A DNA stretch of 64,000 nt from Bacillota bacterium (GCA_902363515.1 CABJAN010000002.1:124001-188000), one strand, 5' to 3'; shown: positions 25,133 to 34,771, numbered from the stretch's first letter. Made by a program: numbers and translations. The notes: a model not told the origin generated them from the letters alone.

Positions 25133-26527
25133 TTATGTCCTCCTTTTGTTTGCTCTCTGGTAGTTCTGGCAGCATTTCAGATATGCCTCTGCCAGTTTTG
25201 GATTTCCATAATAATAAAAATGTGGAAATCCCGCCAGCATAGTCTCTGTACTGTGAAGACAGTCCCATCCCCTGCTGCTGTTTGGCTTTTTGGCATAGCA
25301 GTCTTCCCCGCTGTTAGGGGAATCAAAATAGTGAAATTCATGAGCCGGACTCATACCAGCTTCTTGCCCGAAAACAGTTCCGCTTTTACTCTGTACCTGA
25401 ATATAACCAAATCTGGAAAGTTTCCCGGTACGGTAAGCAGTTCCCGAAATCACGCCCACTCCCCGGCATGCCTGTCCCTGCATATCTTCAAAATACTCAT
25501 GAAGATACATAAAACCTCCACATTCTGCCATAAGGGGCATATTTTTCTCAAGCGCCTGCCGAATGTCTTTTCTCATGGTCTCATTTTCTTCCAGCTGCTT
25601 TCCAAACAGTTCCGGATAACCACCATACAAAAGCAGTCCATCCAGCTCTTCCGGCAAATGTTTCTGCTTCACAGGTGAGAAAAACACCAGTTCTGCACCT
25701 CTGTCCCTTAAAAATTGAAAATTATCTTCATAGAAAAAGCAAAATGCCTGGTCACAAGCCACACCAATGCGCAAAGATTTCCCGGTTTGTTCCGGCTGCT
25801 CCAAACGTTGTTTTGCTTCTTCTGAAATCGTAAGAGGCGGCGCTGTCTCCCCCAGGGAAAGAAGCCCGTCTAAATCTACGGTTTTCTCAAAAACAGCAGC
25901 CAGTTTCTTTAATTTTTCCTGGAATCCCTGTACTTCCTGTGGCATCACCAGCCCCAGGTGTCTGCTTTCAATCACACAATCCTCTACCTTGGGAACATAT
26001 CCATAGACCTTCACCTGCAGCTGTTCTTCTATCATGCTTTTGACTCTTGGATACAGCATGGGGGACATCTGGTTTAGCAGAACACCTTTTATCTGGCTGT
26101 CCGGCTGAAATTCCAGAAACCCTTTGATGTAAGGCAAAATAGAAACGCTCATACCCTTGCAGTTTACAATGAGAACTGCTGGTGTACTGGTTGTCCTTGC
26201 CAAATCATAAGCGCTGGCCTGTACCGTTGTTCCGCCTACCCCGTCATAATATCCCATGACCCCTTCCATTACAGCCAGGTCACAGTCTCTGCTGTTTCTT
26301 TCCAGCAGATAACGTGTAGTATCACCATCTGTAAAAAAGGTGTCCAGATTCCTGGATTTTGTTCCAATTACCCTGGTGTGGAACATGGGGTCAATATAAT
26401 CCGGTCCGCATTTAAAGGATGCCACCTTTCGTCCTCTGTCCTGAAACGCCTGCAAAATCCCACAGGTAATCAGGGTTTTTCCACTTCCGCTGGCGCCTGC
26501 AGTTAATAAAAAACGCGGTGTACTCAT
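25133..26527 (-). CDS. cbiA: Cobyrinate a,c-diamide synthase
   Basis: CbiA amidates the a and c side chains of cobyrinate using ATP and glutamine. 464 residues: N-terminal ATPase with LTAGASGSGKTLITCGIL, KCGPDYIDPMFH and NLDTFF; C-terminal glutaminase with MAECGGFMYLHE (Cys nucleophile) and AHEFHYF (His). It is 2 bp upstream of cobT. Confidence 0.96.
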   Translation of the reverse strand: MSTPRFLLTAGASGSGKTLITCGILQAFQDRGRKVASFKCGPDYIDPMFHTRVIGTKSRNLDTFFTDGDTTRYLLERNSRDCDLAVMEGVMGYYDGVGGTTVQASAYDLARTTSTPAVLIVNCKGMSVSILPYIKGFLEFQPDSQIKGVLLNQMSPMLYPRVKSMIEEQLQVKVYGYVPKVEDCVIESRHLGLVMPQEVQGFQEKLKKLAAVFEKTVDLDGLLSLGETAPPLTISEEAKQRLEQPEQTGKSLRIGVACDQAFCFFYEDNFQFLRDRGAELVFFSPVKQKHLPEELDGLLLYGGYPELFGKQLEENETMRKDIRQALEKNMPLMAECGGFMYLHEYFEDMQGQACRGVGVISGTAYRTGKLSRFGYIQVQSKSGTVFGQEAGMSPAHEFHYFDSPNSGEDCYAKKPNSSRGWDCLHSTETMLAGFPHFYYYGNPKLAEAYLKCCQNYQRANKRRT

Positions 26528-26548
26528 GACTGTTCTTCCTTTCTGTTT

Positions 26549-28522
26549 TCAGTGACCTGCCCCTGTACAGGAAATAATATAAATAGGATTTTCACCCATC
26601 ATCATATGATAAGCCCCTACGGTTTTTGCCTTGCTTACTGCCAGCTGCAAGATTTCCGTTTCTTTAACCGGCAGCTTTTTCAGACATGCCAGGGTTTCTG
26701 CTACGGTTTCCAGGGCAATACAATTAATTACCATACGAACCTTCGGGTTTTTATTTAAAAGCAGATTTAAAATGGTTTCCATATTTCCGGATGAACCGCC
26801 AATAAAGGCATGGGTAGGCGTTTCTAAATCCTCCAAAGCCTCTGGCGCCATGCCTTCTATGACTTCTAGATTTTCTGCTGCAAATTTTTTCCTGTTTTTC
26901 TTTAGAAGTTCTACTGCCAGTGGTTTCTTCTCAATGGCAAAAACTCTTCCCTTCCAGGCTCTTTTTGCCATCTCAATAGATACGGAACCTGTTCCGGCTC
27001 CTACATCATAACAAACGGAATCTTCTTTTAACTGAAGCTTTGACAAGGATACTGTCCGTACCTCTTCCTTGGTCATAGGTACTTTTTCTCTTAAAAACTC
27101 CTCATCTGGGATTCCGTGGGTGGCATTTTCTGGTTCTGCCTTTGGATTTTCCACATAAACCACACTTAAAGCATCTGCCTCATAATCCAGAAATTCTTCC
27201 GGTTTTCCCGTTTTCAGAACTTCATTTTCATAGGACAAACGTTCTCCTGTATAAAGCATGACATCCTCCATGCCCCATGTAACTAAGTCCCTTGCCAGAT
27301 TTTGAATGCCATCCCTGGTTCCCAAAATAGCAAAAACCTTTTTGTGGCGTTTTATCATGCCAGGCAGATTATTTTCTTTTCCATGTACACTGGTAAGCAG
27401 TACGTCATCCCAGGATTTCTGAAGCTTACTCATAAAATAAGATACCGAAGAGGTACCGGCAATGACCTTTACCTTCTCTCCCAGTACATCCAGCAATTTT
27501 TTTGCGCCGCTGCAAAATCCCGGGTCTCCGGAAAGCACCACTGCCACTTTTTCATATTCGGGATGTTCTGCAATATAAGCCGCAATTTTCTCACTGTTGT
27601 ATTCCACAAAGCAATCCTGTCCCGGTCTTTGGCAGGCTTCAATCATACGCTTCGCTCCGATTAATAAATCTGCTTCTTCTATGGCAGTCTGAGCTTCCAG
27701 GGTTCTGCTCTTGCTGCTGCCCATGCCGATTCCCACCAGAGAAATTTCTGCCTGGGATTTCAGGGAAAATTCTCTGCATAACAGTTGTTTACAGGCAGTC
27801 ACAGAAATTCCCTCTTCTTTTACCGGACGTCCAATAAGCACCAGAGTACAGCCGCATCTTCTGGCTGCTTCTGCCTTTTCCATAAATCCCCCGGTGTTTC
27901 CGGACATCTTGGTTACCAGATACTTACAGTTCCACTGCCTGAGCATTGCCTCATTTAACTCCAGAGAAAAAGGTCCCTGCATACAGATTAAATTCTTTCC
28001 CTGAAACCCCAGCTCCTGGCACTGCTTCACCACATTTGGCAAGGATAAGACTCTTAAAAATACCCGCTGTCCATAGTCTGTTAAAGCTGTATACTTTGCA
28101 GCTTCCTTACTTCCTGTGGCAGCCAGGATGTTACCACTGGTATGTTCCAGAAATGCCACAGCCTCTTCTACACTGTCTACATAAACGCAGTCTCCCATAT
28201 GGTTGTCCTTCTGATTTTCCCGCAGAACCCGCACATAAGAAACTCCCGCATGTTCACAGGCGCTTTTGATATTTGCTGTGACCTCTGCTGCATAGGGATG
28301 GGTTGCGTCCAGAACCATCCGGATTCCCTTTTTCTTCATCAGACTTTCCATATCTTCTGCAGTAAGCCGCTCATGAGAAATCTCCAGACCTTTTCCCCTG
28401 GGAAGCAGTTGTTCTCCGTATTCCGTTGCCACACAAATATGTGCCGGTATTTCTCTTCCTGCCAGAAATTCAGCAAGCTCTCTTCCTTCTGTTGTACCGG
28501 CAAAAACCATTACTTTACACAT
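26549..28522 (-). CDS. cbiJ-cbiE-cbiT: Triple-domain corrin enzyme: precorrin-6A reductase + C5- and C15-methyltransferases
   Basis: 657 residues hold three enzymes in order. Residues 1 to ~250 are CbiJ/CobK (VFAGTTEGRELAEFL, DATHPYA), which reduces cobalt-precorrin-6A. Residues ~258-455 are CbiE (SLVGIGMGS, VVLSGDPGFCSGAKKLL), the C5 methylase. Residues ~470-657 are CbiT (VCYDVGAGTGSVSIEMA, AFIGGSSGNMETIL), which methylates C15 with decarboxylation. CbiE-CbiT fusions (CobL) are common; adding CbiJ in front is rarer and known mainly from some Clostridia. The start overlaps the cbiH stop by 8 bp. Confidence 0.94.
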   Translation of the reverse strand: MCKVMVFAGTTEGRELAEFLAGREIPAHICVATEYGEQLLPRGKGLEISHERLTAEDMESLMKKKGIRMVLDATHPYAAEVTANIKSACEHAGVSYVRVLRENQKDNHMGDCVYVDSVEEAVAFLEHTSGNILAATGSKEAAKYTALTDYGQRVFLRVLSLPNVVKQCQELGFQGKNLICMQGPFSLELNEAMLRQWNCKYLVTKMSGNTGGFMEKAEAARRCGCTLVLIGRPVKEEGISVTACKQLLCREFSLKSQAEISLVGIGMGSSKSRTLEAQTAIEEADLLIGAKRMIEACQRPGQDCFVEYNSEKIAAYIAEHPEYEKVAVVLSGDPGFCSGAKKLLDVLGEKVKVIAGTSSVSYFMSKLQKSWDDVLLTSVHGKENNLPGMIKRHKKVFAILGTRDGIQNLARDLVTWGMEDVMLYTGERLSYENEVLKTGKPEEFLDYEADALSVVYVENPKAEPENATHGIPDEEFLREKVPMTKEEVRTVSLSKLQLKEDSVCYDVGAGTGSVSIEMAKRAWKGRVFAIEKKPLAVELLKKNRKKFAAENLEVIEGMAPEALEDLETPTHAFIGGSSGNMETILNLLLNKNPKVRMVINCIALETVAETLACLKKLPVKETEILQLAVSKAKTVGAYHMMMGENPIYIISCTGAGH

Positions 28523-29246
28523 TCTTATAGCCTCTTGGGGTCACCATCTTTCCCCCGATATTTTTTGTCTGAGAGTTGCCGATAAATACCGTTGTAAACA
28601 TGTCCACCTGAGTAGTTTTCAGCTCCTCCAGGGTCATAACCCGGGCCTCTTCTCCCTCTCTTCCAATATTTCCCACAATTCCGCAGACCGTATCCGGAGA
28701 TTTATGCTGCAGCATTAAATTGCAGGCTTTTTCCAGATAGTCATGGCGCTTCTTGCTGGAAGGATTGTACAGACAAATAACAAAATCCGCCTGGGCAGCT
28801 CCCAGAAGACGGGCTTCAATTTTCTCCCATGGAGTTAAAAGGTCACTTAAGCTAAGCACACAGAAATCATGAATCAAAGGCGCGCCAAGAACTGCGGCAC
28901 CACCAGTGGCAGCCGTTACTCCCGGAATAATCTCAAGTTCTACCTCCGGATAATTCACACCGACTTCGTACATAAGGCCAGACATGCCATACACTCCGGC
29001 ATCCCCACTGCAAATCATAGCAGCAGTCTTTCCTTTTTTCGCTTCCTCAAAAGCCAGAACACAGCGATCCACTTCTTTTTTCATAGGTGTGGTCAGAAAT
29101 TCTTTTCCCGGAAAATGGTCTCTCACTAAATCCACATACACCGTATATCCAATAATAACATCACTGTTTTTCAAAGCTTCACAAGCTTCCATGGTCATTT
29201 TTTCGTAGGCTCCAGGTCCAATCCCTACAACATATAATTTACTCAA
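28515..29246 (-). CDS. cbiH: Cobalt-precorrin-3B C17-methyltransferase
   Basis: CbiH (CobJ) methylates C17 and contracts the ring. 243 residues of the SAM tetrapyrrole-methylase fold: VVGIGPGAYEKMT, VICSGDAGVYGMSGL, EIIPGVTAATGGAAVLGAP and CLYNPSSKKR. The start is a TTG at 29246, since the reading frame begins TTG AGT AAA with GGAG about 9 bases upstream. It overlaps the cbiG stop. A TTG start is unusual among its neighbours. Confidence 0.95.
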   Translation of the reverse strand: MSKLYVVGIGPGAYEKMTMEACEALKNSDVIIGYTVYVDLVRDHFPGKEFLTTPMKKEVDRCVLAFEEAKKGKTAAMICSGDAGVYGMSGLMYEVGVNYPEVELEIIPGVTAATGGAAVLGAPLIHDFCVLSLSDLLTPWEKIEARLLGAAQADFVICLYNPSSKKRHDYLEKACNLMLQHKSPDTVCGIVGNIGREGEEARVMTLEELKTTQVDMFTTVFIGNSQTKNIGGKMVTPRGYKNV

Positions 29247-30354
29247 AGTTCACACTCCATTTCTTCATTGCCAGTGCCACAGTAACACCGTCTCTGGCAT
29301 ATTTTCTTTGAATCAGACGTCCGTTTCCTTCCCTGGAACTGCCAAGCAAGGCAGCTCTTTCGCAGACATTGTCAACTCCTGTTATCTCTTCCACAAAATC
29401 AGAAGGGGTAAAGACGCCCTCTGTTTCTTTTAACTCATCTGCAGTATACGTAACAAACGGAAGATTCCGTTCCCTGCAATACTCCAGAATGCCTTCTTCT
29501 TTGGCTTTTAAATCAATACTTGCCACCTGTTCCATAGCAATGGACGGTACCAGCACCTCATCACAGGCTCTTCGGATTACCTGTTCCACAACTTCTTTTG
29601 GTGTTCCTTTTCTGCAGCCCACACCTGTTGTAATGACCTTTGGAATCAAATACAGGGTATGGACAAAAGGATGCTCCAGATAACCGGAGGAAACACAGAT
29701 TCCGATTTCCGGATTCTCTTTGCCTTCCTCATAGAGCTTCAACTCCTCCGGGATGGCCCCCATCCATGGGAAATCACTGGCAAAGCCTACCTCTTTTCCA
29801 GCCAGCAGGGCAGCGGAGATTTCTTTTGCCAGTTCCATATCAGAAATAAAGCAGTTGTTTTTCTTGGCAAAAACATCCACTGCAAATTTTCCGTTCAAAT
29901 CCGTTGCAGTAGTAACCACCGGCTGTCCATGAACAATCTCTGCCACTTCCTCTGCCAGCTCATTGGCGCCTCCTATATGCCCTGACAGCAGAGAAATAGC
30001 GAATTTCCCCTGTTCGTCTACCACAACCACTGCCGGGTCTATTTTCTTACTCTTAACAAAGGGCGCAATACTTCTGACTGCAATGCCGCAGGCGCCAATA
30101 AACACGATGGCATCACTATCCTCAAAACGCCGCTTGGTCCATTCCTTCATGGATTCATCCACTGGATTGGAAAACATTCTGGTATTGCGGAAATCCCTGG
30201 CTTCTTCGTCTAACTGGGATTCATCCAGAATTTTTTTCGTATACTTGCTTTTTGTATAAGAGGTTACTTCGTAATCTCTTTCTTTTAACACCCAATAAAT
30301 CATTTCACTCAATCTGTAGCCTGAACGGCTAAAACTGATGATTGCTACTTTCAT
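29239..30354 (-). CDS. cbiG: Cobalt-precorrin-5A hydrolase
   Basis: CbiG opens the delta-lactone of cobalt-precorrin-5A and releases acetaldehyde. From the ATG at 30354 (AGGAG upstream) it has about 371 residues: N-terminal domain with AIISFSRSGYRLS, central part with IVFIGACGIAVRSIAPF and LLSGHIGGANELA, and a C-terminal CobE/GbiG domain with VGCRKGTP. A longer frame upstream overlaps cbiF and lacks a site. Confidence 0.94.
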   Translation of the reverse strand: MKVAIISFSRSGYRLSEMIYWVLKERDYEVTSYTKSKYTKKILDESQLDEEARDFRNTRMFSNPVDESMKEWTKRRFEDSDAIVFIGACGIAVRSIAPFVKSKKIDPAVVVVDEQGKFAISLLSGHIGGANELAEEVAEIVHGQPVVTTATDLNGKFAVDVFAKKNNCFISDMELAKEISAALLAGKEVGFASDFPWMGAIPEELKLYEEGKENPEIGICVSSGYLEHPFVHTLYLIPKVITTGVGCRKGTPKEVVEQVIRRACDEVLVPSIAMEQVASIDLKAKEEGILEYCRERNLPFVTYTADELKETEGVFTPSDFVEEITGVDNVCERAALLGSSREGNGRLIQRKYARDGVTVALAMKKWSVNFE

Positions 30355-30364
30355 TTTTTCACTC

Positions 30365-31123
30365 CTAATCCGTACCCTTGCGGAACTCTGTTGTAAATCC
30401 CGGGTCATACAGTTTAGAACGCTCATAACTGTTATGCGCAACTGCATCTCCGATAATCATTAACGCTGTTTTGGTAATTCCATTTTCTTTGGCTGTCTGT
30501 GCCAGTGTTTCCACAGTACAGACAAAAGATTTTTCATCCTCCCAGGTTGCCTTATACACAATGGCAGCCGGTGTATCTGGTTCATAACCGCCCTCTATAA
30601 GCCGCTTTGACAGTTCTTCCAAAAGCCCTGTGCTTAAAAATATCACCATGGTTGCATGATGCGCTGCAAAGGATTCAATGCTCTCCTTTTCCGGAACCGG
30701 TGTTCTGCCTGCCATGCGTGTAATAATCACGCTCTGAGACACATTAGGAAGGGTATATTCCAGATTTAAAGCAGAAGCTGCTCCACAAAAAGAGCTGACT
30801 CCCGGACAGTAATCATAAGCAATTCCCCTCTCATCCAGCACATCCATCTGCTCCCTGATAGCCCCGTACAGACAAGGGTCACCTGTATGCAGACGCACCG
30901 TTGTCTTTCCTTCCTCCTCTGCCGCTGTCATGACCTCCAGCACCTCTTCCAAAGTCATTTTTGCGCTATTATAAATATTGCAGCTTTGTTTTGTATATTC
31001 TAAAAGCTGCGGATTTACCAGAGAGCCGGCATAAATCACAACATCTGCTTCCTCCAGAAATTTCTTGCCTCTTAGAGTTATTAAATCCGCCGCACCGCTT
31101 CCTGCTCCTACAAAATGTATCAT
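30365..31123 (-). CDS. cbiF: Cobalt-precorrin-4 C11-methyltransferase
   Basis: CbiF (CobM) methylates C11. 252 residues: HFVGAGSGAADLITLRG, VVIYAGSLVNP, RLHTGDPCLYGAIREQMDVL and PGVSSFCGAAS, which together distinguish CbiF from its sister methylases. GGAG lies upstream, and it follows cbiL by 12 bp. Confidence 0.96.
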   Translation of the reverse strand: MIHFVGAGSGAADLITLRGKKFLEEADVVIYAGSLVNPQLLEYTKQSCNIYNSAKMTLEEVLEVMTAAEEEGKTTVRLHTGDPCLYGAIREQMDVLDERGIAYDYCPGVSSFCGAASALNLEYTLPNVSQSVIITRMAGRTPVPEKESIESFAAHHATMVIFLSTGLLEELSKRLIEGGYEPDTPAAIVYKATWEDEKSFVCTVETLAQTAKENGITKTALMIIGDAVAHNSYERSKLYDPGFTTEFRKGTD

Positions 31124-31134
31124 GTTTTTCTCTC

Positions 31135-31827
31135 CTACTGTTCTTTTACGATAATCAGGGAATAATATCCCGCCTGCTTTGGTATTGCTTCTGCTGTTTC
31201 ATAAATTTTCTCATCAGGCATTCCACAGTTTTCAATCATTACTGCCTTCTGCCCGCTGTTTACAATACTCTCTCTTACCTGTTCCATCTTTCTTCCTGTT
31301 TTCATTAACACCTTGGTTCCTGGAAGTTTCAGCACCTCATCCATATTTTTGGCATTATACGTAGCCGGTATCACATGAAGGGGCTCTGCCATTTCCACCA
31401 ACCCCATGTTCAGCCTTGCTGCCACTGCGCAAAAAGATGTAATACCGCTTACAATTTCTGCCTCATATCCTTTTTCCAGAATGCGTTTATGTACATACAA
31501 ATAGGTGGAATATACCGTTGGATCTCCCAGTGTTAAAAATGCCACCTGCTTTCCTTCCCGCAGAAAACTTTCTACCTGCTGAGCCGCCTTGTTGTGATTT
31601 TCCTCCAAGACCGCAGGGTCTTTTGTCATAGGCATGGGAATGGGGATTAAATATTTCTCATCCAGTTCCGGGTAAACCCCCTTTACAATCTGATAAGCCA
31701 CACTTTCCTGTGTTACATTTCCCGGTACTGCAATCACATCACTTTCCTTTATCAGCCTCAGGGCCTTGATGGTCAGAAGTTCCGGATCTCCCGGTCCTAC
31801 CCCCAGTCCAAACAGCTTTCCGCTCAT
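31135..31827 (-). CDS. cbiL: Cobalt-factor II C20-methyltransferase
   Basis: CbiL (CobI) methylates C20 of cobalt-factor II. 230 residues: LFGLGVGPGDPELLTIKALRLI, VIAVPGNV, TLGDPTVYSTYLYVHKRI and GITSFCAVAARL. The ATG overlaps the cbiD stop by 4 bp and has AAGGAGG upstream. Confidence 0.95.
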   Translation of the reverse strand: MSGKLFGLGVGPGDPELLTIKALRLIKESDVIAVPGNVTQESVAYQIVKGVYPELDEKYLIPIPMPMTKDPAVLEENHNKAAQQVESFLREGKQVAFLTLGDPTVYSTYLYVHKRILEKGYEAEIVSGITSFCAVAARLNMGLVEMAEPLHVIPATYNAKNMDEVLKLPGTKVLMKTGRKMEQVRESIVNSGQKAVMIENCGMPDEKIYETAEAIPKQAGYYSLIIVKEQ

Positions 31828-33005
31828 TTTTGTTCCTCCTTTGTAAGCAAATTTTTCTGTTCTTTTAAAAGTCTCTCCAATTCTTTTACATGCTCTGTTT
31901 CTCCCAGATACCCATGCTCATTGGAAAACAAAACTGCTCCTAACAGCATTCTGTCATAAGCTCTATGATTTAAGTAATACAAAATCCTGTCTGTCAATTC
32001 TTTGATAACCGGCTGTAAAAGCCCTTCTTCTTTGATAATATTAAGCGCCTCATCTGTGGTAATGGTATCCAGAATCTTTTTCGCTCTATCCAGGGAAATA
32101 CCGGCTCTTATGGCATTTGCCGCTAAAATTTCTGCCCTGGCATCTGCACTTCTGGAATGAGTATTCATAATACCCGCCGCCACCTTTACAAACTTTCCAA
32201 TATGAGAAATAAACAAAATTCCCTTTACGCCCATATCAAGCGCCATGTCTATGGTTTCCCCCACATAATTGCTGCATTTTATATTCTCTTCAAAAGGCAG
32301 CTCCATATGTTCTTTTACATAAGCAGCCCCATAATTTCCAGGCGTAATCAGAAGGTACTCTGCTCCGTTTTCTACCTTCTGGCGCATTTCTACCTGAATG
32401 CTTTTAATTAACGCAGCCTCGCTCATAGGTTCCACAATTCCGGAGGTTCCCAGTATAGAAATTCCCCCCTGGATTCCCAGTCTTGGATTAAAAGTTTTTC
32501 CGGCAATCTCCTGTCCTTTTGGAACCGAAATCGTCACTACAAGTCCTCCCGGATAGTTCTGTTTCTGACACAAGGCTTCCAGCTCTTTTCGTATCATAGC
32601 CTGGGGGACTTTGTTAATAGCCGGACTTCCTATAGGCTGCTCCAGTCCTTTTCTGGTCACAGTTCCCACACCTTCGCCGCCCTGAATCCAGATTCCCGGC
32701 TGTGCGCTTTTCTCTACTTTTGCAAAAATTTCTAATTGGTCTGTAATATCCGGATCGTCTCCCGCATCTTTTTTCACTGCACAGGAAACCCAGTTATTTC
32801 CCCTTGTTGTATGCAAAATTTCCAGATTCAGCAAAATTCCTTTTGGTGTCATTAAGGTTTCCTGGGATATTCTGGAATCTTCCAGAAGCATTCTGGAAGC
32901 CGCTTTTGCCGCTCCCGCTGCACAGGACCCTGTGGTATAGCCAAAACGCATTTTCTGATTGTTCTTTATGCTGTAATATTCTTCCAGCCCTGTTTTATGT
33001 GCCAT
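31824..33005 (-). CDS. cbiD: Cobalt-precorrin-5B C1-methyltransferase
   Basis: CbiD methylates C1 and is specific to the anaerobic pathway, which settles that this organism makes corrins oxygen-independently. 393 residues: MRFGYTTGSCAAGAAKAA near the start, VKKDAGDDPDITD, GIWIQGGEGVGTVTRKGL and GNYGAAYVKEHM. It is the first gene of the operon, about 50 bp after the riboswitch terminator, with a GAGGG site. Confidence 0.96.
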   Translation of the reverse strand: MAHKTGLEEYYSIKNNQKMRFGYTTGSCAAGAAKAASRMLLEDSRISQETLMTPKGILLNLEILHTTRGNNWVSCAVKKDAGDDPDITDQLEIFAKVEKSAQPGIWIQGGEGVGTVTRKGLEQPIGSPAINKVPQAMIRKELEALCQKQNYPGGLVVTISVPKGQEIAGKTFNPRLGIQGGISILGTSGIVEPMSEAALIKSIQVEMRQKVENGAEYLLITPGNYGAAYVKEHMELPFEENIKCSNYVGETIDMALDMGVKGILFISHIGKFVKVAAGIMNTHSRSADARAEILAANAIRAGISLDRAKKILDTITTDEALNIIKEEGLLQPVIKELTDRILYYLNHRAYDRMLLGAVLFSNEHGYLGETEHVKELERLLKEQKNLLTKEEQK

Positions 33006-33052
33006 GTAGCCCTCACTTTTCTTATGGAAACAGGCTCTTGTCTTCCTGTTTC

Positions 33053-33087
33053 AAAAAAAATCCGCTGCCACCACTGGACAACGGATT
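33053..33087 (-). terminator. Riboswitch-linked terminator before cbiD
   Basis: Read on the minus strand, AATCCGTTG (33079-33087) pairs perfectly over 9 bp (one G-T pair) with CAGCGGATT, followed by eight T residues at 33053-33060. It lies between the aptamer and cbiD and would attenuate the whole cobalamin operon when ligand is bound. Confidence 0.85.
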
Positions 33088-33137
33088 CAAAATGACCTTT
33101 CAATCATACACATCTTACTTTCAAAGGTATCCGGTTG

Positions 33138-33232
33138 CCGCAGATTCCCTTTTTACTCAGAACATTTCTTGTATCTGGCTCTACAGTAACGGACTTGCGC
33201 AGGAATTTCACCTGCTTCCAAAAAAATGTTCA
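33138..33232 (-). promoter_or_regulatory. Cobalamin-type riboswitch, compact form
   Basis: On the minus strand a closing stem GAACATTT / AAATGTTC encloses the hallmark GCAGGTGAAATTCCTGCGC hairpin, GTCCGTTACTGTA (compare GTCCCGCCACTGTAA), and AGCCAGATAC in the position of the B12 box. The usual 5' GGTGCC and GGGAA boxes of the larger aptamer, clearly present at 3046-3200, are missing. It lies upstream of cbiD, just after a sigma-A promoter, with a terminator downstream. Assignment to the cobalamin group is firm from sequence and context; the exact subclass is not. Confidence 0.8.
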
Positions 33233-33259
33233 GTTTCTTTTCCTTGTTTTTTCTTGTTT

Positions 33260-33288
33260 ATTATATAATTTTTGTAGTAAAAAGTCAA
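33260..33288 (-). promoter_or_regulatory. Sigma-A promoter of the cbiD-cbiC cobalamin operon
   Basis: On the minus strand TTGACT (33283-33288), a 17-bp spacer and TATAAT (33260-33265). Transcription would begin near 33253 and pass directly into the riboswitch. It sits in the short gap after the spoIVA stop. Confidence 0.85.
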
Positions 33289-33301
33289 CGCAAACCCGAT
33301 A

Positions 33302-34771
33302 TTAAATGATAATGCATACCATACCGCCTTTGCTGTCATTCACAATTTTCTGCATGGTGTCCTGAAGTTTCACCTGACTTTCTTCTCCGATCTGTACCAG
33401 CTTTGTATGAATACCATCCTCTACCAATTCCTCAATGGATTTTCCGAAAATATTGGTCTGCCAGATGCTTTCCTTTCGCTCTTCACTGTTTTTAATATAA
33501 GTAATCAAATCCCTGGCCTGTTCCTCACTGCCTACAATGGGGGCAATTTCTGTTTCAATGTTTGCCCGTATCATATGAATGGAAGGGCTGACAGACTTGA
33601 TTTTTACCCCGTATTTGCTGCCCTGCTTGATGACCACCGGATCTTCCAGTTTAATTTCACTCTTATCCGGTGTCACCACCCCATATCCTTTCCCATGCAC
33701 AGAGGAAATCGCGCCCTGTACCTTTACATATTCCTTCTTAATGGCAGCTAACTCCTGCATGGTATGAATTAATTCATATTCATCCGAAATTTCTACTCCT
33801 GTCATTTCACTTAGCACTTCATAATACCAGGATTCATCCATCTCCACACGTACCTGCACTTTTCCGCTGGACAAATCAATTTTTTCAGGAATCATTCCTG
33901 ATACATACTCACAATTTATGGAAAAAGGATCCTTTGGCACATCCTTTACATACTTCACTTTCTCCATACAGGTTTTTACTTCTTCCAGCAGGCTTTCTTT
34001 TACATAATGATCTGGAGGCAGCATTTCCACCCATTTCGGAATGTAAAATTCCATCTGTACTACAGGAAATTCATATAACAATTTTTCCAGAATCCTGGAA
34101 ACATCTTCTTTGCGAAGCTGTTCACAGTTCAGGCTCAAAACCCCTGCATCATACTTCTTTTTCAGTTCTTCCACCAGTTTGAGTGTCTCTTCTTTATAAG
34201 GTTTCTGGGAATTCACAAGAATCAGAAATGGTTTTCCTGTTTTCTTTAATTCCGCTACGGTTTTCTCTTCACTCTCCACAAACTGCTCTCTTGAAATTTC
34301 TCCAAAGGAACCGTCACAGGTCAACACAAAACCAATACTGGAATGCTCTTCAATGACTTTTCTGGTTCCTGTCTCCGCTGCCTGATGAAAGGGAATTTCA
34401 TAGCTAAACCATGGTGTTTTTACCATTCTCTCTTTTCCATCTTCCATATTTCCTGCTGCATCCGGCACCAGAAAGCCCACGCAGTCAATGAGACGGATTT
34501 TGGCATCTACATCCTCTCCAATCTGAATTCTGGCCGCTTCTTTTGGAATGAATTTGGGCTCTACGGTGGTAATCAGCTTGCCGGAACCACTTAACGGAAG
34601 CTGGTCTCTTACTTCCTTTCTCTGATTTTCTTCCATATTGGGCAGTGCTGCCAGTTCCATGAATCTGCGGACAAAAGTAGATTTTCCGGTGCGGACAGGT
34701 CCCACTACTCCTATGTAAATTTCCCCGTTTGTACGTGCCTGTATGTCTTTATAAATATTATATGTATCCAT
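33302..34771 (-). CDS. spoIVA: Stage IV sporulation protein A (spore coat morphogenetic ATPase)
   Basis: SpoIVA polymerises on the forespore surface and forms the base of the coat. 489 residues, the family's normal length, with Walker A GVVGPVRTGKSTFVRRF, LPLSGSGKLITTVEPKFIP, and the typical C-terminus ending in hydrophobic residues (GGMVCIII). It shows that the organism has the core spore-coat program. The upstream gap contains a TATAAT-like box near 34797 without a good partner, so a sporulation sigma factor (sigma-E) may be used, but I could not identify its boxes securely. GGGGG precedes the start. Confidence 0.96.
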   Translation of the reverse strand: MDTYNIYKDIQARTNGEIYIGVVGPVRTGKSTFVRRFMELAALPNMEENQRKEVRDQLPLSGSGKLITTVEPKFIPKEAARIQIGEDVDAKIRLIDCVGFLVPDAAGNMEDGKERMVKTPWFSYEIPFHQAAETGTRKVIEEHSSIGFVLTCDGSFGEISREQFVESEEKTVAELKKTGKPFLILVNSQKPYKEETLKLVEELKKKYDAGVLSLNCEQLRKEDVSRILEKLLYEFPVVQMEFYIPKWVEMLPPDHYVKESLLEEVKTCMEKVKYVKDVPKDPFSINCEYVSGMIPEKIDLSSGKVQVRVEMDESWYYEVLSEMTGVEISDEYELIHTMQELAAIKKEYVKVQGAISSVHGKGYGVVTPDKSEIKLEDPVVIKQGSKYGVKIKSVSPSIHMIRANIETEIAPIVGSEEQARDLITYIKNSEERKESIWQTNIFGKSIEELVEDGIHTKLVQIGEESQVKLQDTMQKIVNDSKGGMVCIII

